Shown piece after piece: positions 8,216-18,921 of a stretch of DNA of 64,000 bases. A program made the position numbers and the translations under genes. The stretch is from positions 310,001 through 374,000 of the forward strand of contig JAKZZE010000018.1 in the NCBI GenBank assembly GCA_024220505.1, written 5' to 3'. The stretch is from Rhizopus arrhizus (Eukaryota > Mucoromycota > Mucoromycetes > Mucorales > Rhizopodaceae). Position 1 is the first letter of the stretch. Each line of letters starts with the position of its first letter. The notes under the pieces are model-generated. The model searched no databases and was not told the DNA's origin. It saw only the letters and a program-made list of their open reading frames with translations.

Positions 8216-9598
8216 CTATTTTGTAAATCTTTCTCTGTAACGAACCCAACTATAATAACCAGATCCAAAGAGGGCTAAAAGAATACCCAAAAGGTTCTAA
8301 AATTTAAAAAAATAAATTAGATTTCATTTTTAGGCAAGTGATCTACATCATACCAAACCGGAGATTTCATTTTGGAAGATCATCACTGCTAAAATAGTCT
8401 GGACACAGGACTAATTGGGAATAATAAAAAGAATGCATTTAATTGGATTAAATTAAATGTTATTAAATATTGATTTACCTTGGCTGTTCCACTAATTGTA
8501 TTTGTCAAAGCAGACGTGTACCTGACCTGCAAGAACATGGCAATATTGATAGCAAACCCTGTTATACCTGTAACCGTCTATTGTCTTTTGTTAGATTCTC
8601 CCTTCTTCGTCTCTCATACACTCTCTTTTTTACCATCAGAATCCAGAAACCGATATCATAAATTGCTTCGGATGTTTCAACAATTTCAGTAATTTCACCA
8701 GATATTAATACAAGGACAGAAAGGTAAATGATGGCTGTGGTAGTATTATAATGAAGTAGCTTCCTATTTCTAGAGTTAGTACACACACCATCAAAAAAGA
8801 AATACTCCTCCCTTACCAGTGATTGTTGTCTACTACACCTAATGTCTTTTGTACATAAATACCATAGAGAGCTACAAAAGCAGAAGAGCCAACACCGTAA
8901 ACGACACCAGCCCATGAAAAGTTGATCTCACCATATGAGCCAATAGCAAAACCAAAGAAAACAATAGCACAAGCAAAAAGAGCAGGTGTAGATGTCTTTT
9001 TACCAAGGATAAGATACGTGAAAAGAATAGTAAAGTTAATAGATAATGATCTAGCAACCTATATTCAAGCAATATAAGTAAACATGATGTACATAAAAAC
9101 GTTTTTTTTTCTTTGTGTATACCTGATAGAATGTGATTTGAACGTATTTTAAGCACAAGTTGTTAAGCACCAACATGCCAACATAGACAGCAGTCAATGG
9201 TGCTACTTTCTTTGCAATTGTGTTATCATACTCATAAGGTGGGATGATACTAAATAATTTGTTGCTGTATACACAAATAAGTATACAAAGCCCTTTCCCT
9301 TTATTCTATTCTCTTACCGTTTGCCTACTTCAGACCAAATAATCAATATAATCAAGGCAACAACCAGTTGATACCATGTAACAAAGAGAGCAAAAGGGAA
9401 CTTTGTTGAACCACTCATGATGATCTTGTTCAAGAAAACCACAGACAGTGAAATGATAAAGTAAAAAGCAACAACAGTAGCAATAAGGCTAACTGGATGT
9501 TCCTTTTCGACGGGCTTGTTTTGAACAGGAGGAGGTAAAAAAGCTTCCTCAGCTTCATCTTGATCTTTACTCCTCATCGGGATGTCACTGTTGCTCAT
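8216..9598 (-). CDS. GDP-fucose transporter (SLC35C1-like), 7 exons, 343 aa
   Basis: Exons read 9598-9318, 9264-9123, 9058-8817, 8763-8634, 8577-8479, 8410-8354 and 8296-8216; all junctions are GT-AG and in phase. The protein is a multi-pass membrane protein of the drug/metabolite transporter fold. FLNKIIMSG and PFALFVTWYQ near the start, NNLCLKYVQITFYQVARSL in the middle and LTNTISGTAK near the end match the GDP-fucose transporter subgroup of nucleotide-sugar transporters. It would carry GDP-fucose into the Golgi lumen in exchange for GMP, consistent with the fucose-containing cell-wall polymers of Mucorales. Length is usual for the family (about 340-365). A related triose-phosphate or nucleotide-sugar transporter is the main alternative. 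Confidence 0.85.
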
Positions 9599-9816
9599 CT
9601 TTAATACTGAAACAAAAAAAGAAAAAAAAAAAAAAAAAAAAAGGAGAAAAAAGTTATAAATAGCCCAAAAGCGGGACTAAAAAATTATTTTTAAGCCATT
9701 GTATGTTGAATTGAGATAAATGTTTATTATATTATTTACATGGTTTATAATAAAGAAAATAAAAAAGTGAACTATAATATATGGGGTTTCTTTACAATTT
9801 GTAAGGGGTGCTTCAT

Positions 9817-12133
9817 TTAAAGTAGAGACTGGAGTTGTTCCTTCATATTGGCAACAGCATCGTGGGCTGAGTGATTTTGTGAAAAATTGGCCAAGTCATT
9901 CATAAAGCCGATGCATAAAAGCATATTTGCTTTGATTCGATTAAGCGTTATTGTACTGCAATCATAGAGTTCACGTTCAAATCGAAGTGTACGTGCCAGA
10001 ATATACCAAGCGTTCATAACCCATCTCATGTCAATCAGACAGGAATAATCATGGGTATTCAAGAATTGTATCAAACGAACAGTGTTTAACGAAGCAATGA
10101 TGGCTTTTTGGATGTATGGCATACTGATTCGAATTGCACTGGGATTCATTGCAGCAATGAGTTCTCTAAAATATTCATCCTCGGTTCCTCCATAAGCTTC
10201 CATAAAATCTTTTAGGTGGTAACTCTTGATGTGCTTCATTTTTGTTAATAATTTGGTCCAAAAAAAGCCATTTCCATGTTTCATCTCGCACATATCAGGT
10301 AATTCATTCTCTATCTTATAAAAGTGTTCCAGTAGTTTATCTGTATCTATTAACATTTCCTTAGGTGTTTTAGGAAAGAAAGCCTTGGAAGCAATTATAT
10401 ATTCATTGTAGACTGTCAAGGTTGTTAGGAATCCAAAAGGAGAAGAATGATTACATTCGAGTTCAAGTAGAGTGAAAAATTCAAGATCGCTTACATCCTC
10501 AAACAAGGGTAACGAAAGCTTAAACTCTGTAGATAATTCGTACTTGTACCAGTGATGCATGGCCATCTCAATATGGTGTGTAAATGCACCAACAAAGGCA
10601 GGAAGGTCAGGCCCAATAGCCATTTTGGCTGCATGTTTGATATGGTCGTGAAGTTTGGAAATCGAATTCTTCAAATGGATGTGTTTGAGTTCTAATTCAG
10701 AATCATCATCTGTGGGTTGAATAAAACCGTGGTCGGGATTATTTGGAAATGATAGTAATTTACGAATCGTCTTTCGTTTATCGTTTTTATGTTTAAGCAT
10801 GTCCTCTAGTTCTAGTATGTGCCGAGTATGACAAATATTTCGATACAAACGATTAAGCAATTTTGCTTCAGCTGGCCCGTCCTTCTTTTTCATTGCACTT
10901 TCATAGGACGGTAGTAGGATGTTGTAAATAGTTTCAGCCATTGATAAATATTTCATTGATTCATCGTACTTTTTCGCCTTTACTTTGTAGGATGCCATAA
11001 AAACATAAGTTGTCAGTACTTCTATATCCATTTCATCAAATCGATCTGATATAAGATTCCTAGATTGTTCAAAGTAATAGAGCGCATAATCAGGTGCTGT
11101 ATTGGCTGGAAGTATTTTTGAAATGTGTTTACATGGACGTTGGCATATATCACTGCAAAGGGCCATGACTGCAGGCGAATTCAAAATGCTTTGCTGATCC
11201 GACATAAATAGTTTAATGAAGCTACAAACATGGATCGAGAACCGTACTGTATGAATACATTGAATGTAGGCATAGACCAATTGAAGAGTAAGTGTATTTA
11301 AAGTATCCACCGGGACGACTTTAGCTTTTTGGCTAGTTTCATTTAATAATAAAAATGTCTTGTGTTTTACCATTGTTTTCAATCGACTTTTTCCATATTT
11401 TCTCCACATTACAACTGAAAGAGTATCCGTGATTGCATTTTTTGTATGTAGTGAGATATGAGAGGATAATAAAGGATATTCTGCTTGTTTCTGTGTTGCC
11501 AACATATTCCTTAGACTACTCATTAATTCTGAATGTGAGTTTACATAAGTATCAATAATCAAATGTCCGTTCTTCAGTGTCAATTGCCATGGTTTAGTCT
11601 CCTCTTGTTTTGTGATGCTTGCTTCCATTTGATTATACTTTGCTATCATAAAGCTTTGGCTTGCTTTTTGATACTGGCTTTTTTGATCTGTGTTTTTATC
11701 GTTTGGTTTGTTTGTTTCTTCATCCTTAGATATCTTGTAATCTTGCGAATATAACGATACAGGTGATGGATAGTCAGTTCCCACTGTTGTTTCAGCACTA
11801 CAGTGAGAAAAGTTCTTGTTCTGTGCCAGCTTTAAGGTGTTCATTTCACTTTCCATCGTGACCATTTGATTTTCCAAAAGTTCAATTTGTTCAATGTATT
11901 CAATCTCTTGCAAATATTCCAAGTCTTTGGGTGATGGTAATATGGTATATACACATTGAGTACCTAGTTTAATACATCTTTTGCAATAGTTAGTATAATC
12001 AAAAAGTCTCCCCTTTTTTCTCTAATCCTATTTACCTTTCACAAGGATTTCCATAAGAACACTTTCTTTTTCTTTGTCGACAACTATTACAAGGTGTCTT
12101 TTTTATGGAAATATTCGTTAATAAATTGGCCAT
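9817..12133 (-). CDS. Zn2Cys6 transcription factor, 752 aa, 2 exons
   Basis: Exon 1 (12133-12036) and exon 2 (11977-9817) join inside the zinc cluster. The cluster reads C-x2-C-x6-C-x5-C-x2-C-x6-C, beginning TPCNSCRQRKRKC at residues 14-25, with the fifth Cys supplied by exon 2 (CIKLGTQC). A linker and a leucine/glutamate-rich coiled coil (about residues 50-85, EYIEQIELLENQM) follow, as expected for a dimerising Gal4-type regulator. The remaining 650 residues are helical and resemble the fungal regulatory middle-homology region. Target genes are unknown. The acidic activation domain is not obvious. The start was chosen because only this upstream exon supplies the zinc cluster. Confidence 0.85.
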
Positions 12134-13052
12134 ATTTTCTTTAGAAGACTTCCGCAGCAAAAAAGATCCTTTTTTGTAAAAAAAAAAAAAAATTAAAAAA
12201 TAAAAAACGATTTTTTTATCAGATTATGACGAAGAGCCAATCAATAAGCATAAACTCTAGATGGACGTACACATATTTATGAAAATAGTGTTCTATTCAT
12301 AAACTAATTTTTTAATTGAAACACATTTTTTCTGTAAGCTTCAAATGATTCACATGGATCTATGTCCTTTTGATTTTCTGTACACTTTTATAGGTTGAAT
12401 CTTTATGGATCTATCAAGAGTTTTAGGTTCGGCTAAACTATTTGTATTTTGAAACAATGCATTAAAGCAGTAACATCACTTTTTATTTTAAAAAAATACG
12501 TGGCAAAAGAAAAACAGCCCAGATATTACAGCATAATTAGATACAGCTTAGATTTGTAAAACTACCCGTACTGTGCTTCCATTTTCTCGATATATTCCCT
12601 AAATTTTTGAATACAGAACCTTTGTAGCTATTTTAACATTAGGTCAAATTATCTTAAAAGTGGGCAATTTATTCTCGAAATGCTGGGCTAAATTAGAATT
12701 TTTTTGGGCAATTTAATCTTAAAAAAGTGGGCGGTGTTTTCAAACATCCAGTAAATTGAGAGTGGAAGCACAGTAATTTATGCTAACTGACAAACCCAGT
12801 GGACTCAATAAAAAATCTTTTTCATATATTTTTTTGGTGATTATTGAACTCGAGTGATTTTTTCTTTTCTTTGTAAGAACTATTTCAAAGCAAATTGAAA
12901 TCCCTTGTTCGTGTGAATAGTAGAATAATGCTTAGCCAATAGTTATACAATTGACACTAAAACTTGGCAAGCAACCATTTGACTTGGATAATATATAAAC
13001 AGAACTTTTTTTTTTCTTTTCTTTTCTTTTTTTATACTTGATTTTTAATTTA
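12134..13052. other. Divergent intergenic region with a small inverted-repeat element
   Basis: About 900 bp between the divergently transcribed Zn2Cys6 gene and the F-box gene. It contains poly-A tracts near 12178-12205, the 207-bp inverted-repeat element at 12569-12775, and a CT-rich tract just upstream of the F-box start (13005-13035) that is likely that gene's promoter or initiator. Confidence 0.6.
12569..12775. mobile_element. 207-bp MITE-like inverted-repeat element
   Basis: The ends TACTGTGCTTCCA (12569-12581) and its reverse complement TGGAAGCACAGTA (12763-12775) are perfect 13-bp inverted repeats, with weaker similarity further in (TTTTCTC and GAGAGT). Both ends carry TA, as for Tc1/mariner insertions. 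The interior has no coding capacity and holds repeated GGGCAATTTA words (12661-12673 and 12708-12718). This fits a miniature inverted-repeat transposable element mobilised by a transposase elsewhere. Confidence 0.65.
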
Positions 13053-13985
13053 ATGTTACCTGCTGAAATACTTCAAACTATATTTTCACATCTTTCCTAT
13101 CCTGAATGTTACAAGGCTCGTTCTGTTTGTCAGCAGTGGAAACAAGAGGTCGAATATTATTTATATCAATCTATAAAACAGCATCAGCAAAAACTGTTCA
13201 TAGCAATAAAAGGATGGAAGGTTGTTCCATTACTGCCTAGTTATTTTGATGCTGAAAACAAAGTTATCGAATTTTTGCCACCGAATGAAGATCCTCTTGA
13301 GATTGCTTTGACCACTCGTGTCCAGCTGTTATTTAGCGAATGGAAAGACTACAAGAATGATCTTATTCGATACGAAGATTTAGAGCTAGATGATCTTGCA
13401 CAAGTGATTTTTCACTCAACTTACAATCCTTCAAAAGAACAATTGTATGAAATACCTCCGCCTTTGGAAGCTTTAAACAATAAAATAAGGTATATCGGCG
13501 ATCCAGGTGTTATTCTATCTTTTTCTTACAACAAGACCGCTAAAGACACAAGGTTATACATTCACAGTGTCCGTGTACATATCTCATGGTTACTGTCTGG
13601 TATTGATCTAAGTATCTTGCCTCAAGAAATATATGCAGATCGATATTCAACACTAGCCGCAGCTATTTCAAATCAACAAAAAATCAGACAATACAACAAA
13701 TATTCTGAAGCTGTCCTTCGATACATAATGACCAACACGCCTGAGGCACTTGAGCTCTTGTTATCCGAGATGAGCACGAATGAACCGCCTTTTGTACGCC
13801 AGCAACTTCAAGTAGCTCTAAAATCTATGGGAATTGATCCTCGTGTGATTTGGAAATACAACTTTGTGAAAAACTATATACTGAAAGGAGGATGGGCTAA
13901 TAACCATGTGATGGAAATAATTGAATTAATACAAGAATCAGAAAGAAAGTGGCAAACAAAAAGAAAATATTTATTGAATAAATAA
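13053..13985 (+). CDS. F-box protein, 310 aa, intronless
   Basis: The first ATG in frame is at 13053, and the N-terminus MLPAEILQTIFSHLS begins an F-box directly (LPxEILxxIFxxLxxxxxxxxRxVCxxW), covering residues 1-40. No leucine-rich or WD repeats follow; the rest is helical and unrecognised. F-box proteins bind Skp1 and bring substrates to an SCF ubiquitin ligase, and the C-terminal region would choose the substrate. The stop lies only 59 bp before the topoisomerase III start on the same strand. The function beyond SCF adaptor is unknown. Confidence 0.85.
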   Translation: MLPAEILQTIFSHLSYPECYKARSVCQQWKQEVEYYLYQSIKQHQQKLFIAIKGWKVVPLLPSYFDAENKVIEFLPPNEDPLEIALTTRVQLLFSEWKDYKNDLIRYEDLELDDLAQVIFHSTYNPSKEQLYEIPPPLEALNNKIRYIGDPGVILSFSYNKTAKDTRLYIHSVRVHISWLLSGIDLSILPQEIYADRYSTLAAAISNQQKIRQYNKYSEAVLRYIMTNTPEALELLLSEMSTNEPPFVRQQLQVALKSMGIDPRVIWKYNFVKNYILKGGWANNHVMEIIELIQESERKWQTKRKYLLNK

Positions 13986-14044
13986 TAATAATAGAATATT
14001 TAATCGTTCCCTGAAAAATATTTTTTTTTTTTGCTTTTTTTCTT

Positions 14045-16487
14045 ATGCGTGTTTTATGCGTAGCTGAAAAACCAAGTGCTGCCAAAAAAATAGCTGAGAT
14101 CTTGTCCCAATCTGATTATCAAACTGTAAGTTATAGTAGAGCGTTTATTTATAATTCTAGAAACATTAATAATACGATAGCGACAAACACAAGATCCACA
14201 TGTTAAAAACTACAGCTTCACCTATAACCTTAACAACAGGCCCACGAGTTTTGTAATGACTTCTTTAAAGGGCCACTTTTTAGAAATGCACTTTCAGGGT
14301 GAGATTGATAGGAATTGGAATATGTTTCCTGTTGAAGCACTTTTTACAACACCCATTGTAAAAGAAATCCCAAAAAAAATGTTGCCAATAGCAAACAATA
14401 TTAAGAGCGAGGTGCGATCGGCCGATGTCTTGTTTATTTGGACAGATTGTGATAGAGAAGGAGAAGCCATTGGTGGCGATGTTAAAGATCTATGTCAAAG
14501 TGTAAAGCCCAACATTCAGATTTGGCGTGCTCAATTTTCATCCATGCAGCCAGCGTAAGAAAAAGAGACATAGAGTAGCTTTTTGCATAAAAAGAGTTCT
14601 TATTTTTTTTTTAAAATTTAGAGCTATACATCGTGCAGCAAGAAATCATGTTGAGCTTGATATGAAGCAAGTCTATGCAGTAAATACAAGACAAGAACTT
14701 GATTTAAGGATAGGCGCAGCATTTACTCGGTTGCAAACCAAAAATCTTCGTAGTTTTTTTGAACAGTTTGGCAAAAAGAAGATGCTCAGTTATGGTAGTT
14801 GCCAGTTTCCTACACTGGGGTTTGTTGTAGATCGATATCAGCAAGTCAAGAATTTCATACCAGAGGAATTTTGGAAGATCACAATGACCTACAGTCAGTC
14901 CAATGTTCAACCAGGGGAACAACGCCTGACAACAGAATTCAATTGGAGGAGAGAACATTTATTTGATCAGTGGGCATGCTTCATCCTGTATGAAAAATGT
15001 GTAGAGAAGCGAGTTGCTACAGTGACCAAAGTGAAATCAAAACAAACGTCCAAATGGAAGCCTTTACCGTTAACAACCGTGGAATTACAAAAAGTAGGGT
15101 GTCGGGCACTTCACATGTCGGGTTCAAGGATTATGCAGATAGCAGAGGAGTTGTATACCGCTGGTTTGATTAGTTACCCGAGAACAGAAACAGATCAATT
15201 CGATTCCAACTTTGACTTTATGTCTTTAATTAATCAACAAACAAATGATCCTCGGTGGGGACAGTATGCTACATTGTAAAATATAATCTATTTCTGTATA
15301 TATTTGTGTGAGGCTCATTTGTTTACTTTTAGATTAAGAGATGGTGAATTTGAAAGACCAAGAAACGGCAAAAACAACGATAAAGCACATCCACCTATTC
15401 ATCCAACTTCCTATGACAGAAATCTATCTGGAGAAAAGCTCAAGGTATATGAGTTCATTGCCCGTAGATTTTTAGGAGCATGCTGGAAGAATGCAGTTGG
15501 ATATGAGACATCGGTGGAAGCAAAAATAGATGAGGAGTATTTTGATACCAAAGGGCTTGTTATTTTAGAAAGAAACTATTTGGAAGTGTACATTTATGAT
15601 AAATGGACTGGAAATGTAATACCAGAATTTCAAGAAGGTCATGAGTTTATACCCGAAACGCTAGAAATGAAATCAGGCAAGACTTCGCCTCCTAAATTAT
15701 TAACAGAAACTGACTTAATTGGATTAATGGAAAAGAATGAAATTGGTACAGATGCGACTATAGCTGAACACATTCAAAAAATTCTTGACAGAGAGTATGT
15801 CTATAAAGAAGGACAATTTTTTAAACCTTTAACTCTCGGTATTGCATTGGTCTTGGGATATAATGAAATTGGGCTGGAATCCAGTTTGAATAAACCTTAT
15901 TTAAGACGCGAGGTAACAAAAAGAGACATGTATGAGGCTCATAAGAAACTAATTTATGCTTATGACAGATGGAAGCAGATTTGAAATCAATATGTGAAGG
16001 CCGTAAATCACCAGATGAAGTATCAGACCGATCTCTCTATCTTTACAGACAAATGTTTTTGAGAGTGTCAACAGAGTTTGATAAAATCAAGAATGCAGTC
16101 ATTATAAATTATCGAGGTTCTGAAGATGATCAGCATACAGCAGGAAGAGTATCTGAAGGAGGTTTGTTTGGTCAAGGAAATAATCAAGGAAGTCGTCGGT
16201 CTGAATCGGCTAGAGGGACTGGCTCAAGAGGACGTGGTAGAGGCAGCAGAGGAGGTAGAGGAGGGAGTCGCGGAAGTGCATCCAATACAAGAGGCGGAAT
16301 TTCGAATGGAAGCCGAAATCCACGATCAAATAATAGTAATCCGCCTAGTGATTGTCCTAACTGTCGTTGTGGAAATCCTGCTATTGAATTGACAGTGACG
16401 AGAGACTCAGGTAACAGAGGTCGTCGCTTTTTTGCTTGTGCTACTGGTAGAGATACAGGCTGTGGATTTTTTGAATGGATTCAATAA
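14045..16487 (+). CDS. TOP3: DNA topoisomerase III with C-terminal GRF zinc finger, 5 exons, 735 aa
   Basis: Exons are 14045-14125, 14181-14554, 14622-15275, 15333-15912 and 15969-16487, all in phase. The protein starts MRVLCVAEKPSAAKKIA (Toprim lysine/glutamate region), has the acidic WTDCDREGEAIG Toprim motif near residue 125, RQELDLRIGAAFTR, and LISYPRTETDQ with the catalytic Tyr at about residue 337, typical of eukaryotic type IA enzymes. PRNGKNNDKAHPPIHPT follows. The C-terminus has an Arg/Gly/Ser-rich tract (about residues 630-680) and a zf-GRF domain with conserved Cys (CPNCRCGNPA through CGFFEW). Top3 acts with a RecQ helicase and Rmi1 to dissolve double Holliday junctions. The GRF finger, which binds single-stranded DNA, is absent from yeast Top3 but present in TOP3A of animals. 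Confidence 0.93.
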
Positions 16488-16562
16488 ATGTATCAAATCT
16501 TGTTGTTTATTAATATTTGTATTATTGTAATTTTTAATTATTATTATTATATAAAAGCACCA

Positions 16563-18149
16563 TCATTGACGTCTGGTAAAGCTAACAGAACCACCTTGAG
16601 TCTCTGTTCTGCCAGTCCATGACCAGAGATTAGTTCCAATTTCAATCTTATTATCTACATTGCCTCCTTCAAGCATATATGTTTTAATCAAGTGCAACAA
16701 GGTAACAGTCAACATTTCCTCGCTTGCTTTGCTACCAAGACAGACACGACGACCAGCACCGAATGCCATATGATCATTGGCTACCTTTTTACCTGTTTTA
16801 TCTTCTTTCATAAGACTGACCATCTTCTTCTCAGATTTCATGAAACGTTCAGGTGCAAATTTTTGAGGGTTAGGATAATATCTAGTATTTTTGTGAATAG
16901 CATCCACATTCATTATTAATTCGGTATCAGCGTCAACACGGTACATGTAGCCATCAGGTGCTTCAAAGTCATAATCTGTACGGGGAGTATAGGCAATCAA
17001 TTTGTTAGGGGCGTCCAAACGAAGACACTCTTTCACAAATGCTTTTGCAAGTAATCCTTGTTCTTCTTCATCAGCTTCCAAGATCTTTGTTTGCCATTCG
17101 GGCTCACCAGCCACACGTTGAATTAAAGAAAAGAGGGTTGAGGCCAAGTAAGTCTGTGCGTGAACAGTCATATGGGTGATATTAATCAGGATTTCTTCTT
17201 TGGTGAGTTGAACGGGTTCAGGGTCGTTCTTTGAAGGATCGATACTTATCAAGCTCTTGGCAATTGTTGACACTTTACTATAGGGTACATAACATTCTTT
17301 TTTCTTGGATTCTTCTATTTGTTCCTTTTGGGAATATATCGTTTCGAATGAAGGCATAAATAGAGCCAAAAGAGCATTACGAGCTTTAGTAATGGAACTG
17401 TCCATCACGAACAGTCTGTAGACATCAACCAGAGAGTTGAAAGCAGGAAAGAATTGGCCTAAACGGTTATACTTGCTTGTCTGAAGTGCTTCAAGTTCAC
17501 GACACTTAGCTACCAATTCAAGTAAAGTCTGAGGTTCGCGTTTTTCAGGACCAATGACCATTGTCAATGCAGTGTCAGCAGCGACCAAATCGACTAACTG
17601 ACGTAGCTCCTTTGCCGTTAACTTACATTCTTCCTTTAGCGATTCTCCAATACAAAATGAAAGTGTCTCCGATTGCGACTTGAAGGCTTGTTCAAATTGG
17701 AGATGATGATCCTTACCGATAACAACGTGAACTGCTCTCCTTAAACGAGCCCAATAGCTTGAGAATGGAGCAGAGTAAATAGTTTTGGCTCTGTCAGTAA
17801 GTGTACTTTCAAAAGTGTCTGATGGCGAGCGAGATGAGTTGTATTGTTCCTTTTCAATCAAGAATTTTTGAACCAGTTCAGGACTGTTCATGACAATAAC
17901 TCGCTTAAAACCAATTTCTACAGAAAAGAGGTCACCCACCTGCTTTGACCATCTTGTAAGAGCATGATAAGATTCTTTTTGAAATATATTGTACGCTTTT
18001 GTTAAATAAGGTAAGCCTCTTGGACTTGCTGGCCATGGCATTTTCGGCGTTCCATCTTGTTTTTTATTTTTCCACATAAATCTTTGGCCAAGTTGAGTAA
18101 CTACATATGTAATAAACATAGATATTATGTAAGATAATACCGATGCCAT
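16563..18149 (-). CDS. Cytochrome P450 monooxygenase, 528 aa, intronless
   Basis: The N-terminal membrane anchor spans about residues 1-22 and is followed by the proline-rich PWPASPRGLP hinge. ExxR is present as KECLRLD, PERF as FAPERF, and the heme ligand Cys at about 470 in FGAGRRVCLG. The I-helix region reads THMTVHAQTYLAS rather than the usual AGxDT, so the conserved acid/alcohol pair used to activate oxygen is missing or altered. Length is normal. Several Mucoromycota P450 families have lost that motif. The substrate cannot be deduced. The gene is convergent with TOP3, with 75 bp between stops. Confidence 0.9.
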   Translation of the reverse strand: MASVLSYIISMFITYVVTQLGQRFMWKNKKQDGTPKMPWPASPRGLPYLTKAYNIFQKESYHALTRWSKQVGDLFSVEIGFKRVIVMNSPELVQKFLIEKEQYNSSRSPSDTFESTLTDRAKTIYSAPFSSYWARLRRAVHVVIGKDHHLQFEQAFKSQSETLSFCIGESLKEECKLTAKELRQLVDLVAADTALTMVIGPEKREPQTLLELVAKCRELEALQTSKYNRLGQFFPAFNSLVDVYRLFVMDSSITKARNALLALFMPSFETIYSQKEQIEESKKKECYVPYSKVSTIAKSLISIDPSKNDPEPVQLTKEEILINITHMTVHAQTYLASTLFSLIQRVAGEPEWQTKILEADEEEQGLLAKAFVKECLRLDAPNKLIAYTPRTDYDFEAPDGYMYRVDADTELIMNVDAIHKNTRYYPNPQKFAPERFMKSEKKMVSLMKEDKTGKKVANDHMAFGAGRRVCLGSKASEEMLTVTLLHLIKTYMLEGGNVDNKIEIGTNLWSWTGRTETQGGSVSFTRRQ

Positions 18150-18921
18150 CCCTTTTTTTTATTCTGTAAAGAAAAAGAAAAAAATTAACAATAATTGATT
18201 TGCTTTTTATGCTTATTATTTTTTTCTTTTTACCAAATTGGTTCTAAACTTCCATATTTATATAACATTCACCCAAAAAGCTTATCTTTGTGTGAAACCA
18301 TGAACTCTTCTTAAATGTCTATTATTTTTCTCATTGGTCTCTTTTAAACCAAGTCCCTTCTTCTTTTCACTTTTGTGTACAAAGTAAATGAATCAGTAGG
18401 TATACAGGTTCTTGTTTAATGAGATCTATCAAAGGCATTTCATACGCGGCTTATACACGGTACTATATAATAGCCTATTAACTTAATTTACATTATGTCT
18501 ACGCTATAAAAAGTCTTCTATTAGAGTTAATAAATGAAGCAGATGTTGTAAAAGTAAGAGGGAAAAAGATGTAGGGTTTGGACGATGTAAACGTACGTCC
18601 TTTAGGTATAAGAATAGGTGTAGAAGGAGCAAAATATGTATGGGTTATTATCTGTTATCTATTAATTATTTAACGTGTTGTTGAGTTTATATTTATCATT
18701 TGACATAGCAAAAACCAAATGTGTTTTCCAATTAAGGTCGAATAGTTCGTTAGCTGCGTACATATTGTGTGCTTAGGATTAGCTTTTATATGAAGGGTTG
18801 AATGAGGATTTTTTTATTCATATGATGACATCAGAATAAAATGATTTTCTATGTGACTTTTTTTGGCACATGTATATCCTCAGCCATAGATTTTTTTTTG
18901 TTTCAGCTTTATAAGTTTAGA
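18150..18921. other. Divergent promoter region
   Basis: About 770 bp between the divergent P450 and ICE1-like genes. No ORF or repeat stands out. A CT/T-rich stretch near 18880-18905 and TTTATAAGTTTAG at 18908-18920 directly precede the plus-strand start. The TTTAG ending could be a splice acceptor for a 5' UTR intron. Confidence 0.45.
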
